NCBI RefSeq assembly: GCF_031202265.1
Contig: NZ_CP100604.1
Span: 6,430,501 to 6,494,500, forward strand
Direction of reading: 5' to 3'
Origin: Bradyrhizobium sp. Ash2021
GTDB lineage: Bacteria; Pseudomonadota; Alphaproteobacteria; Rhizobiales; Xanthobacteraceae
Length of the DNA stretch: 64,000 nucleotides
How positions within the stretch are numbered: position 1 is the stretch's first letter; each line of letters starts with the position of its first letter. Positions 36,503 to 44,595 of this stretch are shown piece after piece. The notes under the pieces were generated by a model. The model was not told where the DNA came from. It ran no database searches and saw only the letters and a list, made by a program, of their open reading frames with translations. A program made the position numbers and the translations under genes.

Positions 36503-37054
36503 ATGAGTTCATATTTTCGGCGGCAGCTTGCGGATTACGTTGAATATCATCGCGACCCCTGGAATTGCGCGATGCATGTCTTGGGCATCGTGTTATTGTT
36601 CCTCGCTGCCATTCTTCCGCTCAGCCTGTGGTCTATCACCGTATTCGGGATCCAAACCAGCGTGGCGACCATCGCTGTTGTACCGGTGCTCATCTATTGG
36701 TTCCTGCTCGATTTCGCGCTTGGGGCCGCGATCATAGGGGCTTCGATTGTATTGCTTTCAGCCGCTGCCATGATCGTCAGTCATGCGACGACTGCCGGCA
36801 TGTGGTCGCTTACCGCCATCATGATTGTGATTGGCGTTGCATCGCAGATTATTGGGCACCGGGTGTTCGAGCGTCGGCAACCGGCGCTGGTCGACAATCC
36901 GACCCATCTGTTGCTCGGACCGACATTTGTAATGGCGAAATTGTTTATCGCGCTCGGATTTCGCCGCGATCTCGCCATTATAATTCAGGAGCGTCCGCAA
37001 AGCTCTTCATCGTTTTCTCAACAAGGTCGGCTTGAGCCGCACCCGCCTGCATGA
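36503..37054 (+). CDS. Mpo1-like/DUF962 membrane protein
   Basis: This 183-residue protein is of the DUF962/Mpo1 family. It has the family's opening (YVEYHRDPWNCAMHVLG, with His16 and His25) and the later IGHRVFERRQPALVDNPTHL. Four hydrophobic segments lie between them. Yeast Mpo1 is an iron(II) dioxygenase that shortens 2-hydroxy fatty acids from phytosphingosine, and the conserved histidines are its metal ligands. Bacterial members are mostly uncharacterised. The stop overlaps the next gene as ATGA, tying it to the epimerase and methyltransferase-like genes that follow. Confidence 0.82.
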   Translation: MSSYFRRQLADYVEYHRDPWNCAMHVLGIVLLFLAAILPLSLWSITVFGIQTSVATIAVVPVLIYWFLLDFALGAAIIGASIVLLSAAAMIVSHATTAGMWSLTAIMIVIGVASQIIGHRVFERRQPALVDNPTHLLLGPTFVMAKLFIALGFRRDLAIIIQERPQSSSSFSQQGRLEPHPPA

Positions 37055-38100
37055 CACGGATACTGGTTACAGGCGGCAGCGGCTTCATCGGAAAGTACCT
37101 CGTTTCGGCGCTTGTCGCGCGAGATCGACAGGTGAGGGTTCTCGATCTTCACCTACCGCCCCGCGCCTTGCCCCAGGTTCAGTATGTCGGCGGGTCGGTA
37201 CTTGATCGGGAGTTGGTGCACAGTGCGATGGACGGAATCGACGAGGTTTATCACCTTGCCGGGCTGCCCGGAATGTGGCTGCCCCGAAAGGATGATTTTC
37301 ATACCGTCAACTGCGGTGGCACCGAAATCGTCATTGAGACGGCGCGCAAGCGCGGCGTAAAGCGCTTCTTGCACTGCTCGACAGAGTCCATTCTGTTCCG
37401 CGCCTCGCCGTTGAGCGCTTCTCTCGCGGACGATGCGTTCCTGCCTGACGACATGCCGGGTCCATATACGCGCTCGAAAATGCTCGCCGAACGGTTCGTT
37501 ATGCAGGTCGCGGCATCCGGGTATCCGGTGGTTATTGGCTGTCCGACGATGCCGATCGGGCTTCATGACCACAATGTCACCCCGCCGATGGCGATGCTCC
37601 GGCATTTTCTCGGCCGCCGTCTTCAATTGTATCTTGATTTCGTCGTGAACCTCGTCGATGTGCGCGACGTCGCCGAAGGGCTGATGCTTGCCATGGAGAG
37701 CGGACAGGTTGGACATCGTTACATCCTCGGCGGCGAAACCATCCGGCTGAAACGGGTTCTCGAACTCATGGCGGCGATCAGTGGCCGCCGCGCTGGGCGC
37801 CTCAAGGTTAGCGGCCGACTTGCCGAAATGGTCGCCGCAATGTTGGAATTCATCGCCGATAATGTGACAGGCCGACCTCCCTCCGGTACCGCCGAAGGCG
37901 TTCGGATTGCATTGCGGGCCGAGGCCTTGTCGATCGGTAAAGCGCGACGCGAGCTTGGCTACGCGCCACGCCCCGTCGAACCCGTGTTGCGGGAAACCAT
38001 TGCGCATCTGCTCGGCGCCGGCCAAAATCAGCCCGAACGGGGCTCATCGGCGAGCCCGAGTACCCAACCGCTTCACACCACACGCCGGTTTGGCATTTGA
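37051..38100 (+). CDS. NAD-dependent epimerase/dehydratase, HpnA-like
   Basis: This 349-residue extended SDR starts RILVTGGSGFIGKYLVSALV. The middle shows HLAGLPGMWLPRKDDFHTVN, the catalytic YTRSKMLAE and VIGCPTMPIGLHDHNVTPP, then NLVDVRDVAEGLMLAMESG and RYILGGETIRL. This order closely follows hopanoid-associated sugar epimerase HpnA, although no other hopanoid gene is near. Ceramide-reductase-type SDRs of Caulobacterales are a second possibility given the Mpo1-like neighbour. The C-terminal 35 residues are polar and look unstructured. It is coupled to both neighbours by 4-base overlaps. Confidence 0.78.
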   Translation: MTRILVTGGSGFIGKYLVSALVARDRQVRVLDLHLPPRALPQVQYVGGSVLDRELVHSAMDGIDEVYHLAGLPGMWLPRKDDFHTVNCGGTEIVIETARKRGVKRFLHCSTESILFRASPLSASLADDAFLPDDMPGPYTRSKMLAERFVMQVAASGYPVVIGCPTMPIGLHDHNVTPPMAMLRHFLGRRLQLYLDFVVNLVDVRDVAEGLMLAMESGQVGHRYILGGETIRLKRVLELMAAISGRRAGRLKVSGRLAEMVAAMLEFIADNVTGRPPSGTAEGVRIALRAEALSIGKARRELGYAPRPVEPVLRETIAHLLGAGQNQPERGSSASPSTQPLHTTRRFGI

Positions 38101-38126
38101 TCCAGTCGCGCGATACGGTGTCTGAC

Positions 38127-38753
38127 ATGCTGCACGATCCCCACCAATGGTTAGCTTTCGTCTGGAGTGGCTGGACCGCGACCTGGCCTACCCAGTTGCT
38201 CGCGGTGATCTGGATTGCATGGGTCGTCAGCTGGGTCTTGGCGTCTTTCTGGTCCGGTCGTACGAAGAAACAGGTGATGACCTGGGACTCGCGGAGGTAC
38301 CGCATTCCCATTCTCGCGGGCGCCGTTCTTTTCACGCCCTGGACAAGTCAGGTGTTGGGCGAAAAGCCGCTCTGGCAATTTGGTAATTTCGGTGTCTACG
38401 TGATGGCGGCCCTGACGCTTGCCGGGATCTCCTTCACATGGTGGGCGAGAATTCATCTCGGGCGCTTTTGGTCGAACGCGATCACTCGCAAAGAGGGCCA
38501 TCGGGTTATTGACACGGGCCCATATGGCCTCGTGCGTCACCCGATCTATACCGGGCTGATCGCGGGAATGCTGGCGACAGGCATTGCGGTCGGAACACTG
38601 ACCGCGATGCTGGGTGCGGTGCTGATCTCGCTCGGCATGTGGCAGAAGGCCCGCATGGAGGAAGGCTTCCTCACGACTGAGCTCGGCGCCGAAGCGTATG
38701 GATCGTATTGCCGGCGCGTTCCGATGCTGGTTCCATTTCTGCCACCCCGCTGA
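38127..38753 (+). CDS. Isoprenylcysteine carboxyl methyltransferase-like membrane protein
   Basis: This protein of about 208 residues has four to five membrane helices and the ICMT/PEMT-like SAM-binding signature near the C-terminus: GHRVIDTGPYGLVRHPIYTG, then EEGFLTTELGAEAYGSYCRRV. Such bacterial proteins methylate lipids or small hydrophobic molecules; the partner is unknown. Two starts are possible: ATG 38127, used here, or TTG 38097, which overlaps the epimerase stop as TTGA and would add ten residues. The overlap pattern of the two preceding genes makes the TTG start credible. It closes a three-gene operon. Confidence 0.8.
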   Translation: MLHDPHQWLAFVWSGWTATWPTQLLAVIWIAWVVSWVLASFWSGRTKKQVMTWDSRRYRIPILAGAVLFTPWTSQVLGEKPLWQFGNFGVYVMAALTLAGISFTWWARIHLGRFWSNAITRKEGHRVIDTGPYGLVRHPIYTGLIAGMLATGIAVGTLTAMLGAVLISLGMWQKARMEEGFLTTELGAEAYGSYCRRVPMLVPFLPPR

Positions 38754-38773
38754 CGCCGCAGGACAGCCGCCAG

Positions 38774-39724
38774 TCAACGTTTCGGCGGCGGCGTCGCAGC
38801 CGCCGAGACGGGCGGCACGAGATGGCGTGGAACGATGACGCGCTGGCCAAGCGCCAGCGGTGAACTATCCGACAATTGATTGGCCTGGGTGATGGACCAG
38901 AGCGGCACGTGGTTGAGCGCCGCAAGCCGCGGCAAGGTATCGCCCGAACGGGCAAACTGCTGCGTGCCGCTGTCCCACAGCTCAAGTGGAGCGTCGGAGG
39001 GGACGACGTAGCGAAGCGGCATCGCCTCGTCCTTGGTTTTCAGCGGCGTCATCGCCAGTTGCGCAATCACATTCACCAATTGTTCGTGGATAGTATCCAT
39101 CTTGTCGATGTTGATGTGGGTGACTTCCTCGTGCTCCTTCAGATCGAAGCTCGCGTAGTGACCCTGATAACCTGGTTCCGCCACCACATCACCGCCGCCC
39201 AGCACGCTGTTGGACAGGAAAATGTTGATGTAACGGTCAACGTTAAGCGGCACGTTCGGGCTTGCGTGAGCGGGATCGATCGTGACGACCAGGCTCACCG
39301 GGATGTTTTCTGACTGCAGTATGTCGGCGAAGGTCAAGGCGCAAAGTCCGCCCATCGAATGGCCGATCAGGACGATCGGCGCGGGATCGCCACGGAAGTC
39401 GCGAATGGCCTGGGCGGCGACGAGCCGGCAAATCGTGAACTCGTTGACATCGGCCCGGATACCGGCCTGTTCGAGACGCTCGGTGAGGCGGTCCATCCCG
39501 CGCGAGAAGATCGGACCCAAGGCGCCACGGAACAAATACACGCGCGCCTGCGGCTGGGTTGCAGGCTGCGTGGCACCTGGCGGTACCATGGGCGCGGCCG
39601 TTGCGGGTGCATCGGTGGAGTGCGCAACCGGACCGGCGAGCGCCAGATCGCGACTAGACGAAAAGATGCAGGCGGAAAGAGTCGCCCAGATCACTACGGC
39701 CGCAACTTGCGTCGGATTGCTCAC
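38774..39724 (-). CDS. Secreted alpha/beta hydrolase with LysM-like C-terminus
   Basis: This 316-residue exported protein has an N-terminal hydrophobic segment ending LSAC, a possible lipobox at Cys19, then a Pro/Thr/Ala-rich linker. The hydrolase core has the nucleophile elbow GHSMGG (Ser123), an acidic VTIDPAHASPNV stretch, and HINIDKMD with the likely catalytic histidine. Residues about 256-299 (SGDTLPRLAALNHVPLWSIT, then GQRVIVP) look like a LysM peptidoglycan-binding domain. It would act at the cell envelope as a lipase or esterase. The protein encoded upstream on the same strand is a shorter paralogue. Confidence 0.78.
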   Translation of the reverse strand: MSNPTQVAAVVIWATLSACIFSSSRDLALAGPVAHSTDAPATAAPMVPPGATQPATQPQARVYLFRGALGPIFSRGMDRLTERLEQAGIRADVNEFTICRLVAAQAIRDFRGDPAPIVLIGHSMGGLCALTFADILQSENIPVSLVVTIDPAHASPNVPLNVDRYINIFLSNSVLGGGDVVAEPGYQGHYASFDLKEHEEVTHINIDKMDTIHEQLVNVIAQLAMTPLKTKDEAMPLRYVVPSDAPLELWDSGTQQFARSGDTLPRLAALNHVPLWSITQANQLSDSSPLALGQRVIVPRHLVPPVSAAATPPPKR

Positions 39725-39871
39725 GCGCTTCTACCTGCCACTTTGACATACAGGCACGCCGGACCATGAATGCCGGCGGGCCACGCCACTCAGCGATCCC
39801 GGATGATTTATCGTCGAGGAATTGGTAGAATTTGCGGCGCGCTCCCAGGTGACAGCACTCGAACCGCGCTA

Positions 39872-40624
39872 TTACCGTACCGCCGCGGTGCTTGCCGTAC
39901 CGGGTCTCACCGCGCTTGCTTCTCCAGGCCGGCGCGGCTTCTGTGCCCCTGAAGCAGGTACCGATCGGCCGAAGACGACTGCGTCGATGGCGCTGATCAC
40001 CTTCTGCTGCATGATCTGGTTCTTATCGATGGATATGTGACCGACGCCGGGCACGTCCTGCACGTTGACATTCTCAAGCGTGCCCTCGAATTGCTTGTTC
40101 TTCTCGACCGGCGTGCCGGCGCCGTTGGCGATGTAGAAGTTTATATAGCGCCCCACACGTCCCGAAAGGCTGGTGCGAAAGACCGAATCCAGGCCGATTG
40201 CCAGCTTAACGGGAGCACCAAGCCGATCCAGTTTAGCAACCATGTCGGGTAGCGCGGTCGCGCCCGAGGAATGCCCAACCAGAATGATAGTCTTAAGTGT
40301 GCCACTTTTGTATTCGGCCGCGGCTTCGTCGGCGAGCGACGACCATGAGGCGAAGTTCGCGACAGTGACCGGGATGCCCTGCGCCTGCAGCTTGGCCGCA
40401 ATGTCATCCAGACCCAGAGAAAAAATATTTAGCACGCCGCGGAGCAGATAAACATGAGCAGTCGAGGCTCCCGAGGCGGGTTTCGTCACGGCTCGCGCGG
40501 GGTTCGCACCGATCGGAAGAAGCAGCAGGAATGCGATCGCTATCGCTTGCAGCCGACGCCATGATGCCCGGCTGATAAAGGAGGGCCGACCGAAAAATCC
40601 GGCGTCGCCGCGATTTAGCTTCAT
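39872..40624 (-). CDS. Secreted alpha/beta hydrolase, paralogue without LysM
   Basis: This 250-residue protein has a long N-terminal signal (RRLQAIAIAFLLLLPIGANP, cleavage near ARA). The hydrolase core parallels the neighbouring protein: HVYLLRGVLNIFSLGLDDIA, nucleophile GHSSGA (Ser119), IGLDSVF with the acid, and VGHISIDKNQIMQQKVISAI with the histidine. It lacks the LysM-like tail and ends in a basic, Pro/Ala-rich stretch. ATG 40624 gives the clean signal; the frame to 40768 adds unrelated residues. The pair is separated by about 150 bases. Substrate unknown. Confidence 0.75.
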   Translation of the reverse strand: MKLNRGDAGFFGRPSFISRASWRRLQAIAIAFLLLLPIGANPARAVTKPASGASTAHVYLLRGVLNIFSLGLDDIAAKLQAQGIPVTVANFASWSSLADEAAAEYKSGTLKTIILVGHSSGATALPDMVAKLDRLGAPVKLAIGLDSVFRTSLSGRVGRYINFYIANGAGTPVEKNKQFEGTLENVNVQDVPGVGHISIDKNQIMQQKVISAIDAVVFGRSVPASGAQKPRRPGEASAVRPGTASTAAVR

Positions 40625-40876
40625 TGCTTGTCCTCGAAGGCTGCGAAATGTTGCGCCGGGTGACCGTAGCGCCCGCGTACACGGAACTGCAACAAGAGTG
40701 GGGTGAGCAGTTGCGATTTTGTCGACAGAACGTGTCTCTACCGCAACACAGATTTCGAAATTCCTCAATGGCTATCGCTAGGTGCGGCGCAAAGTGGCCG
40801 TTCATAGGCAAACAGCATCCAACGACGAGCAGGACCCGGTTTCATGTCCCCCTTGGCTCGCCGTTCATGAAGCAAC

Positions 40877-41407
40877 CTAGGCAGCGCCCATCTGCTGGAG
40901 CAGTGTCAGATTATCTTCGATATGCCAGTTGTCGGTGATGCGGCCGTTCTCGACCTTGACGAGGTCGGTGGCGATGAACGAAATGGCTTGACCCTGACCC
41001 CGCGCCTGACCGAACGTGCCGGTGAAGTGTCCGGCAAAGTGCATGTGCACGGTGACATAGTCGCCGGCGACAATCATTTTCTCGACGGTCACCGTGAGGT
41101 CGGGCACGGCGGCGCGGAACTGGCGCGAAGCGAAGGCAGGCCCCTCGGGTCCCTGTGGACGGCCCGGCGGCAAGGTGCGGTCGGTGAAAGTCGGCGCGAT
41201 GGCCTGCTTCAGCAAAGCCTCATCGCCGGTGTTCCAGAAATCGTAGAACGCGCGGGCAGCCTGGATGGTCGCATCTCGTTGCGCGTCGGGAATCGGCGCG
41301 GCGATGACGAGTTCGTTGACCTTGACGCCGTCGGCGGCGATGGCGGGTGTTGACAGCGAGAGCGCCAGCGCGGTGAAAATCCCCAGATTTGAAAGCCTAT
41401 TGGTCAT
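40877..41407 (-). CDS. SnoaL/NTF2-like secreted protein
   Basis: This 176-residue protein has a Sec signal (FTALALSLSTPAIA) and one NTF2-like/SnoaL ester-cyclase fold domain: AARAFYDFWNTGDEALLKQA, PAFASRQFRAAVPDLTVTVE, VTVHMHFAGHFTGTFG and DLVKVENGRITDNWHIED. Family members are small-molecule cyclases, isomerases or binding proteins. Its first codons overlap the end of the VOC gene by 11 bases, and it is the last gene of a four-gene minus-strand operon. Secretion is unusual for polyketide-type SnoaL enzymes. Confidence 0.82.
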   Translation of the reverse strand: MTNRLSNLGIFTALALSLSTPAIAADGVKVNELVIAAPIPDAQRDATIQAARAFYDFWNTGDEALLKQAIAPTFTDRTLPPGRPQGPEGPAFASRQFRAAVPDLTVTVEKMIVAGDYVTVHMHFAGHFTGTFGQARGQGQAISFIATDLVKVENGRITDNWHIEDNLTLLQQMGAA

Positions 41408-41801
41408 TGGTCTGCTCCTGATGTGCGGCGGGGGAGGCGGTTTTCGTATCGCGAAAAACCAGTTCCAGAAGGATTCCCGTGGGCGTCCGAATGAAGAGGC
41501 GGCGCTCACCGAGCTCCGGCAACTCCATTCGCGAATAGAGGATACCGAGGCCATCCAGCTTGCGGCGCATGCCGTCATGATCGGCTAGACGAAAGCCCAC
41601 GTGGTCGATGGTCTCACCCGTACGATCGGCCGGGCCGCCATGGCCCGGAATCAGATGCACGACAGGGTCGCCACCGGCATAGAGCCAATAGCCGGGAAAG
41701 GAGAAGGCCGGCCGATAGCCTGGCCTCAAATCCAGCACGGCTTCCAGGAAGGCGCGAGTGCCTTCAAGATCGTTGGTGCGCAGCGTTACGTGATCAAGCA
41801 T
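41397..41801 (-). CDS. VOC-family (glyoxalase-like) protein
   Basis: This 134-residue protein is of the vicinal-oxygen-chelate fold. It opens MLDHVTLRTNDLEGTRAFLE with the first metal-ligand histidine, has WLYAGGDPVVHLIPGHGGP, then DHVGFRLADHDGMRRKL, and ends FIRTPTGILLELVF with the last glutamate ligand. It could be a glyoxalase, dioxygenase or isomerase. ATG 41801 has GAGGG upstream and sits seven bases after the SDR stop. The position in the operon with an SDR and SnoaL-like protein suggests a small-molecule pathway. Confidence 0.88.
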   Translation of the reverse strand: MLDHVTLRTNDLEGTRAFLEAVLDLRPGYRPAFSFPGYWLYAGGDPVVHLIPGHGGPADRTGETIDHVGFRLADHDGMRRKLDGLGILYSRMELPELGERRLFIRTPTGILLELVFRDTKTASPAAHQEQTNDQ

Positions 41802-41808
41802 GGGACCC

Positions 41809-42525
41809 TCACGCAATGGCGCCGCCACCATCGACACGCACTGTCGAACCGGTGGCGAAGGGCGTCGTGACAAGGAACATCACCGCATTCGCGATATCCT
41901 CCGGCTGGCCGACCCGGCGCGCCGGCAGGCGTTGCGCCGCACTCGCGAACATCGCGTCGCGCTTGTCGTCGGGCATGCCGGACCACAGCGGCGTCGCGAT
42001 CAGGCCCGGCGACACGGCGTTGACACGCACAGGCGCCAGCTCCAGCGCCAGGCCCCGGGCCAGCGCTTCAAGCGCTGCGTTAATTGCGCCCTGCAACACC
42101 GAATTCGCAGAGGGCCGAACGCTCAGGAAGCCCGAGACGAAAGTCAGCGATCCACCCTCGCGAATCTTCGCGGCGCGCGCGACGCGATAGGCGCCCCAGA
42201 ATTTGCTCTCCATGGCAATCTTCGCGTCGGCGAGGCTCAGGCTTCGCACCGGCCCGCTCGGCGTCTGTGCGGCCGAGACGACGATATGGTCCCAAGGCGC
42301 TTCGTCGGCGAAGAAACGTTCGACCGCCGCCACATCGCCGGTATCGAGTGCGACAGCGCGCGCCGTTTTGCCGAGCGTGTTGACCGCGGAGTCGAGCTTT
42401 GTTTGCGAGCGTGATGCGATCGTTACCGCCGCGCCGGCCTCGGCTGCGGCTGCAGCAATGGCGAGACCGATTCCAGAGCTACCGCCGACCACCAGGACGC
42501 GCGCGTGATTCAGTTTAGCTGACAT
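41809..42525 (-). CDS. SDR-family protein lacking catalytic Tyr and Lys
   Basis: This 238-residue protein has the classical SDR Rossmann fold: VLVVGGSSGIGLAIAAAAAE, the cofactor-selecting IASRSQTKL, and PVRVNAVSPGLIATPLW. The active-site serine is present in LTFVSGFLS, but the following region (VRPSANSVLQGAINAALEAL) contains neither Tyr nor Lys, so the YxxxK pair is missing. The usual NNAG is replaced by SAAQ. It may use another acid, bind without catalysis, or act as a regulator. It lies 13 bases after the deacetylase gene in the same operon. Confidence 0.85.
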   Translation of the reverse strand: MSAKLNHARVLVVGGSSGIGLAIAAAAAEAGAAVTIASRSQTKLDSAVNTLGKTARAVALDTGDVAAVERFFADEAPWDHIVVSAAQTPSGPVRSLSLADAKIAMESKFWGAYRVARAAKIREGGSLTFVSGFLSVRPSANSVLQGAINAALEALARGLALELAPVRVNAVSPGLIATPLWSGMPDDKRDAMFASAAQRLPARRVGQPEDIANAVMFLVTTPFATGSTVRVDGGGAIA

Positions 42526-42538
42526 GAGGATCTTCCTT

Positions 42539-43573
42539 TCAGGCTGCAGGTCCGGGCAAGCCGGTTACGGTCGGCGAGCGGCGTTCGATGACGGGCGTGT
42601 CGGCGCGATGATCGAGCGCCCAGCGGGCGATCTCGTCCTTCCGAGCGAACCAGACGCCCTCCTTGCCCTTCGCGTAGGTAAGGAAGCGATCGAGGGCGCG
42701 AACCCGGCCGGCGTGGCCGGAGATGCGGTCGTGCAGGCTGATCACCATCATGCGCCGCCGATGTGCACCTTCCTCGTAAAGCTGGTCGAATTCATCGCGC
42801 AGCGCTTGCTCGTAGGCGGCCGGATTCCAGCCCTCGAACGGGAAGGAGACGATATCGTTCATGTGGAAGGTGTAAGGAACGGTCACAAAGTCCCGTCCGC
42901 GCACCGGGATAATGAACGGTTCGTCGTGGCTCGGCTCGTCGATATGATAGAGGAAACCGAGATCCTGCAGCGTCTCCAGGATGTGAATGGAGTTGCGCAT
43001 CCAGTAGGCGTTCCAGCCGAGCGGCTTCTCGCCGGTGATCTTCTGGATCGTCTCGACGCTGTCGGCGATGAAGCGTTTTTCCTCATCGCGTGAGAGCCGG
43101 TATGAATTGTCCCAAACGCGGCCGTGGGCGGCAGCCTCATGACCGCGGCGCACGATCTCCCGGGCGAGATCGGGCGAGGTCTCGACCGCTTTGCCGATCA
43201 TGAACGATGAGAGCTTGATCCCGTGCTTGTCCATCAGGTCGAGCACGCGGGGAATGCCTTCGTAGTGGCCGTAAGCGAAGAAGGCGTTGGTCGGCAGGTC
43301 GGGCACGCCATCCTCGATCTTGTCGGGGATCACGCCGCCGGCCCCCGAGATCGGCTGGCCGCCGCCCTCGAACATAAGCGAGAAGCTCACCGCCAGCCGA
43401 GCGCCGTTCGGCCAGAAGCCGGCTGCATTGCGGGCGGAAGCATCTACGGTTGCCGTCGCGGCCTGGGCTGCACCTGTCAGGCCGGATCCAACCGCAAGCA
43501 CCGCGGCCGCGCCAACGGTCCGAAGGGTCTCACGGCGAGTAAGATGCAAATCGTTGCCAGCAGGATAAATCAT
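42539..43573 (-). CDS. Tat-exported polysaccharide deacetylase family protein
   Basis: This 344-residue protein begins with a twin-arginine signal (LTRRETLRTVGAAAVLAVG, cleavage near AQA). The catalytic domain is a NodB-homology deacetylase: the zinc motif HEAAAH lies near residue 146, and ISLHDRISGHAGRV is near the C-terminus. FEGGGQPISGAGG and the long loops resemble the puuE/allantoinase-like branch more than chitin deacetylases. The substrate could be a polysaccharide or a cyclic amide. ATG 43573 has a strong AAAGGAG site. It heads a four-gene operon divergent from LysR; its leader is duplicated at 36.1 kb. Confidence 0.87.
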   Translation of the reverse strand: MIYPAGNDLHLTRRETLRTVGAAAVLAVGSGLTGAAQAATATVDASARNAAGFWPNGARLAVSFSLMFEGGGQPISGAGGVIPDKIEDGVPDLPTNAFFAYGHYEGIPRVLDLMDKHGIKLSSFMIGKAVETSPDLAREIVRRGHEAAAHGRVWDNSYRLSRDEEKRFIADSVETIQKITGEKPLGWNAYWMRNSIHILETLQDLGFLYHIDEPSHDEPFIIPVRGRDFVTVPYTFHMNDIVSFPFEGWNPAAYEQALRDEFDQLYEEGAHRRRMMVISLHDRISGHAGRVRALDRFLTYAKGKEGVWFARKDEIARWALDHRADTPVIERRSPTVTGLPGPAA

Positions 43574-43651
43574 TGGGTCGCTCCTTTCTGTTCCCTGCAA
43601 TCTACCCCTTGTCGATCTCGGATATTATCCTGCGCCAATTGGAGGTACTCT
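43549..43651 (+). repeat. 103-bp direct repeat, right copy
   Basis: This spans the deacetylase start region and most of the deacetylase/LysR intergenic DNA, and matches 36111-36213 at 101 of 103 positions in the same orientation. Confidence 0.95.
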
Positions 43652-43680
43652 CCACTAATGGGAAAGTATGGGGAGCAGAC

Positions 43681-44595
43681 ATGCTGGACGACATCACCGA
43701 ACTGCGCACATTTGTCCGGATTGTCGGAGCGGGGAGCCTGTCAGCGGCCGGCCGGGAGATGGGTCTTGCGCTCAGCGTCGTCAGCAAGCGACTTGCGATG
43801 CTCGAACGCCGGACTGATATGCGTCTCATTGCCCGCAGCACCCGCCACCTTGCGCTGACTGAAGAAGGGCAGGCTCTCTACGACAGAGCCCAGCGCATCC
43901 TGGCTGAGGTCGACGAAGCCGAGATAGTGCTGACGCATGGCCGCGTCGAGCCACAAGGCGTGTTGCGGGTGAGTGCGCCGGTTGCGCTTGGCCGCGCTCA
44001 TGTCAGCCCCGTCTGTCGCGACCTCGTTCGCGCGCATCCAAAGGTGTCGGTCGATCTCACGCTTACCGATCGCCTGGTGGAGCTGATCGACGAAGGCATG
44101 GATGTCGTCGTTCGGATCGGCGCGCCGAAGGACTCCGGCCTGGTCATGCGGAAGCTGGTCGACAACCACCGCATCGTTGTCGGTGCGCCGGACTATCTCG
44201 AGCGCCGGGGCACGCCCATGGCCCCCGCTGAACTGGAAGATCATGACTGTCTGCAGTACCGCGGCGTCGGCACCCGCTGGCGTCTGGTGGGCCCAACTGG
44301 GGAAGTGGCCGAGATACGGGCCGCTTCCCGGCTGCGGAGTGACAATGGCGAGGTCGCGCACGACTGGGCGCTCGCCGGCTGCGGTCTCATCCTGAAATCC
44401 TGGGTCGACGTCGAGCCCGATCTGCGCGCGCGCCGTCTTGTCCAGGTGTTGCCCGAGTGGCGCAGCGATCCTGCGCCTGTCTGCGCGCTCTTCCCTACGG
44501 GCCGTCAGCTTCCGACCCGCGTGCGGCTCTTTCTCGATGCCATGGTGGATCGGCTCAGCAGGTTTGGCGGCGGCCAACCCGGTTCGGAGCCTTAA
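43681..44595 (+). CDS. LysR-family transcriptional regulator
   Basis: This 304-residue LysR-type regulator has an N-terminal winged helix-turn-helix (ELRTFVRIVGAGSLSAAGRE, then LSVVSKRLAMLERRTD) and a C-terminal effector-binding domain starting GVLRVSAPVALGRAHVSPV. It most likely controls the divergent deacetylase operon from the 107-base intergenic region, as is usual for the family. ATG 43681 with GGGAG six bases upstream is chosen; an in-frame TTG at 43573 would overlap the deacetylase start. Its 3' end overlaps the convergent SDR by 41 bases. Confidence 0.9.
   Translation: MLDDITELRTFVRIVGAGSLSAAGREMGLALSVVSKRLAMLERRTDMRLIARSTRHLALTEEGQALYDRAQRILAEVDEAEIVLTHGRVEPQGVLRVSAPVALGRAHVSPVCRDLVRAHPKVSVDLTLTDRLVELIDEGMDVVVRIGAPKDSGLVMRKLVDNHRIVVGAPDYLERRGTPMAPAELEDHDCLQYRGVGTRWRLVGPTGEVAEIRAASRLRSDNGEVAHDWALAGCGLILKSWVDVEPDLRARRLVQVLPEWRSDPAPVCALFPTGRQLPTRVRLFLDAMVDRLSRFGGGQPGSEP

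Noticed and set aside
36309..36506. 65-codon frame overlapping the Mpo1-like start
   Set aside because: The ATGA overlap is suggestive, but the sequence has an Arg run, no known motif and no good ribosome-binding site.
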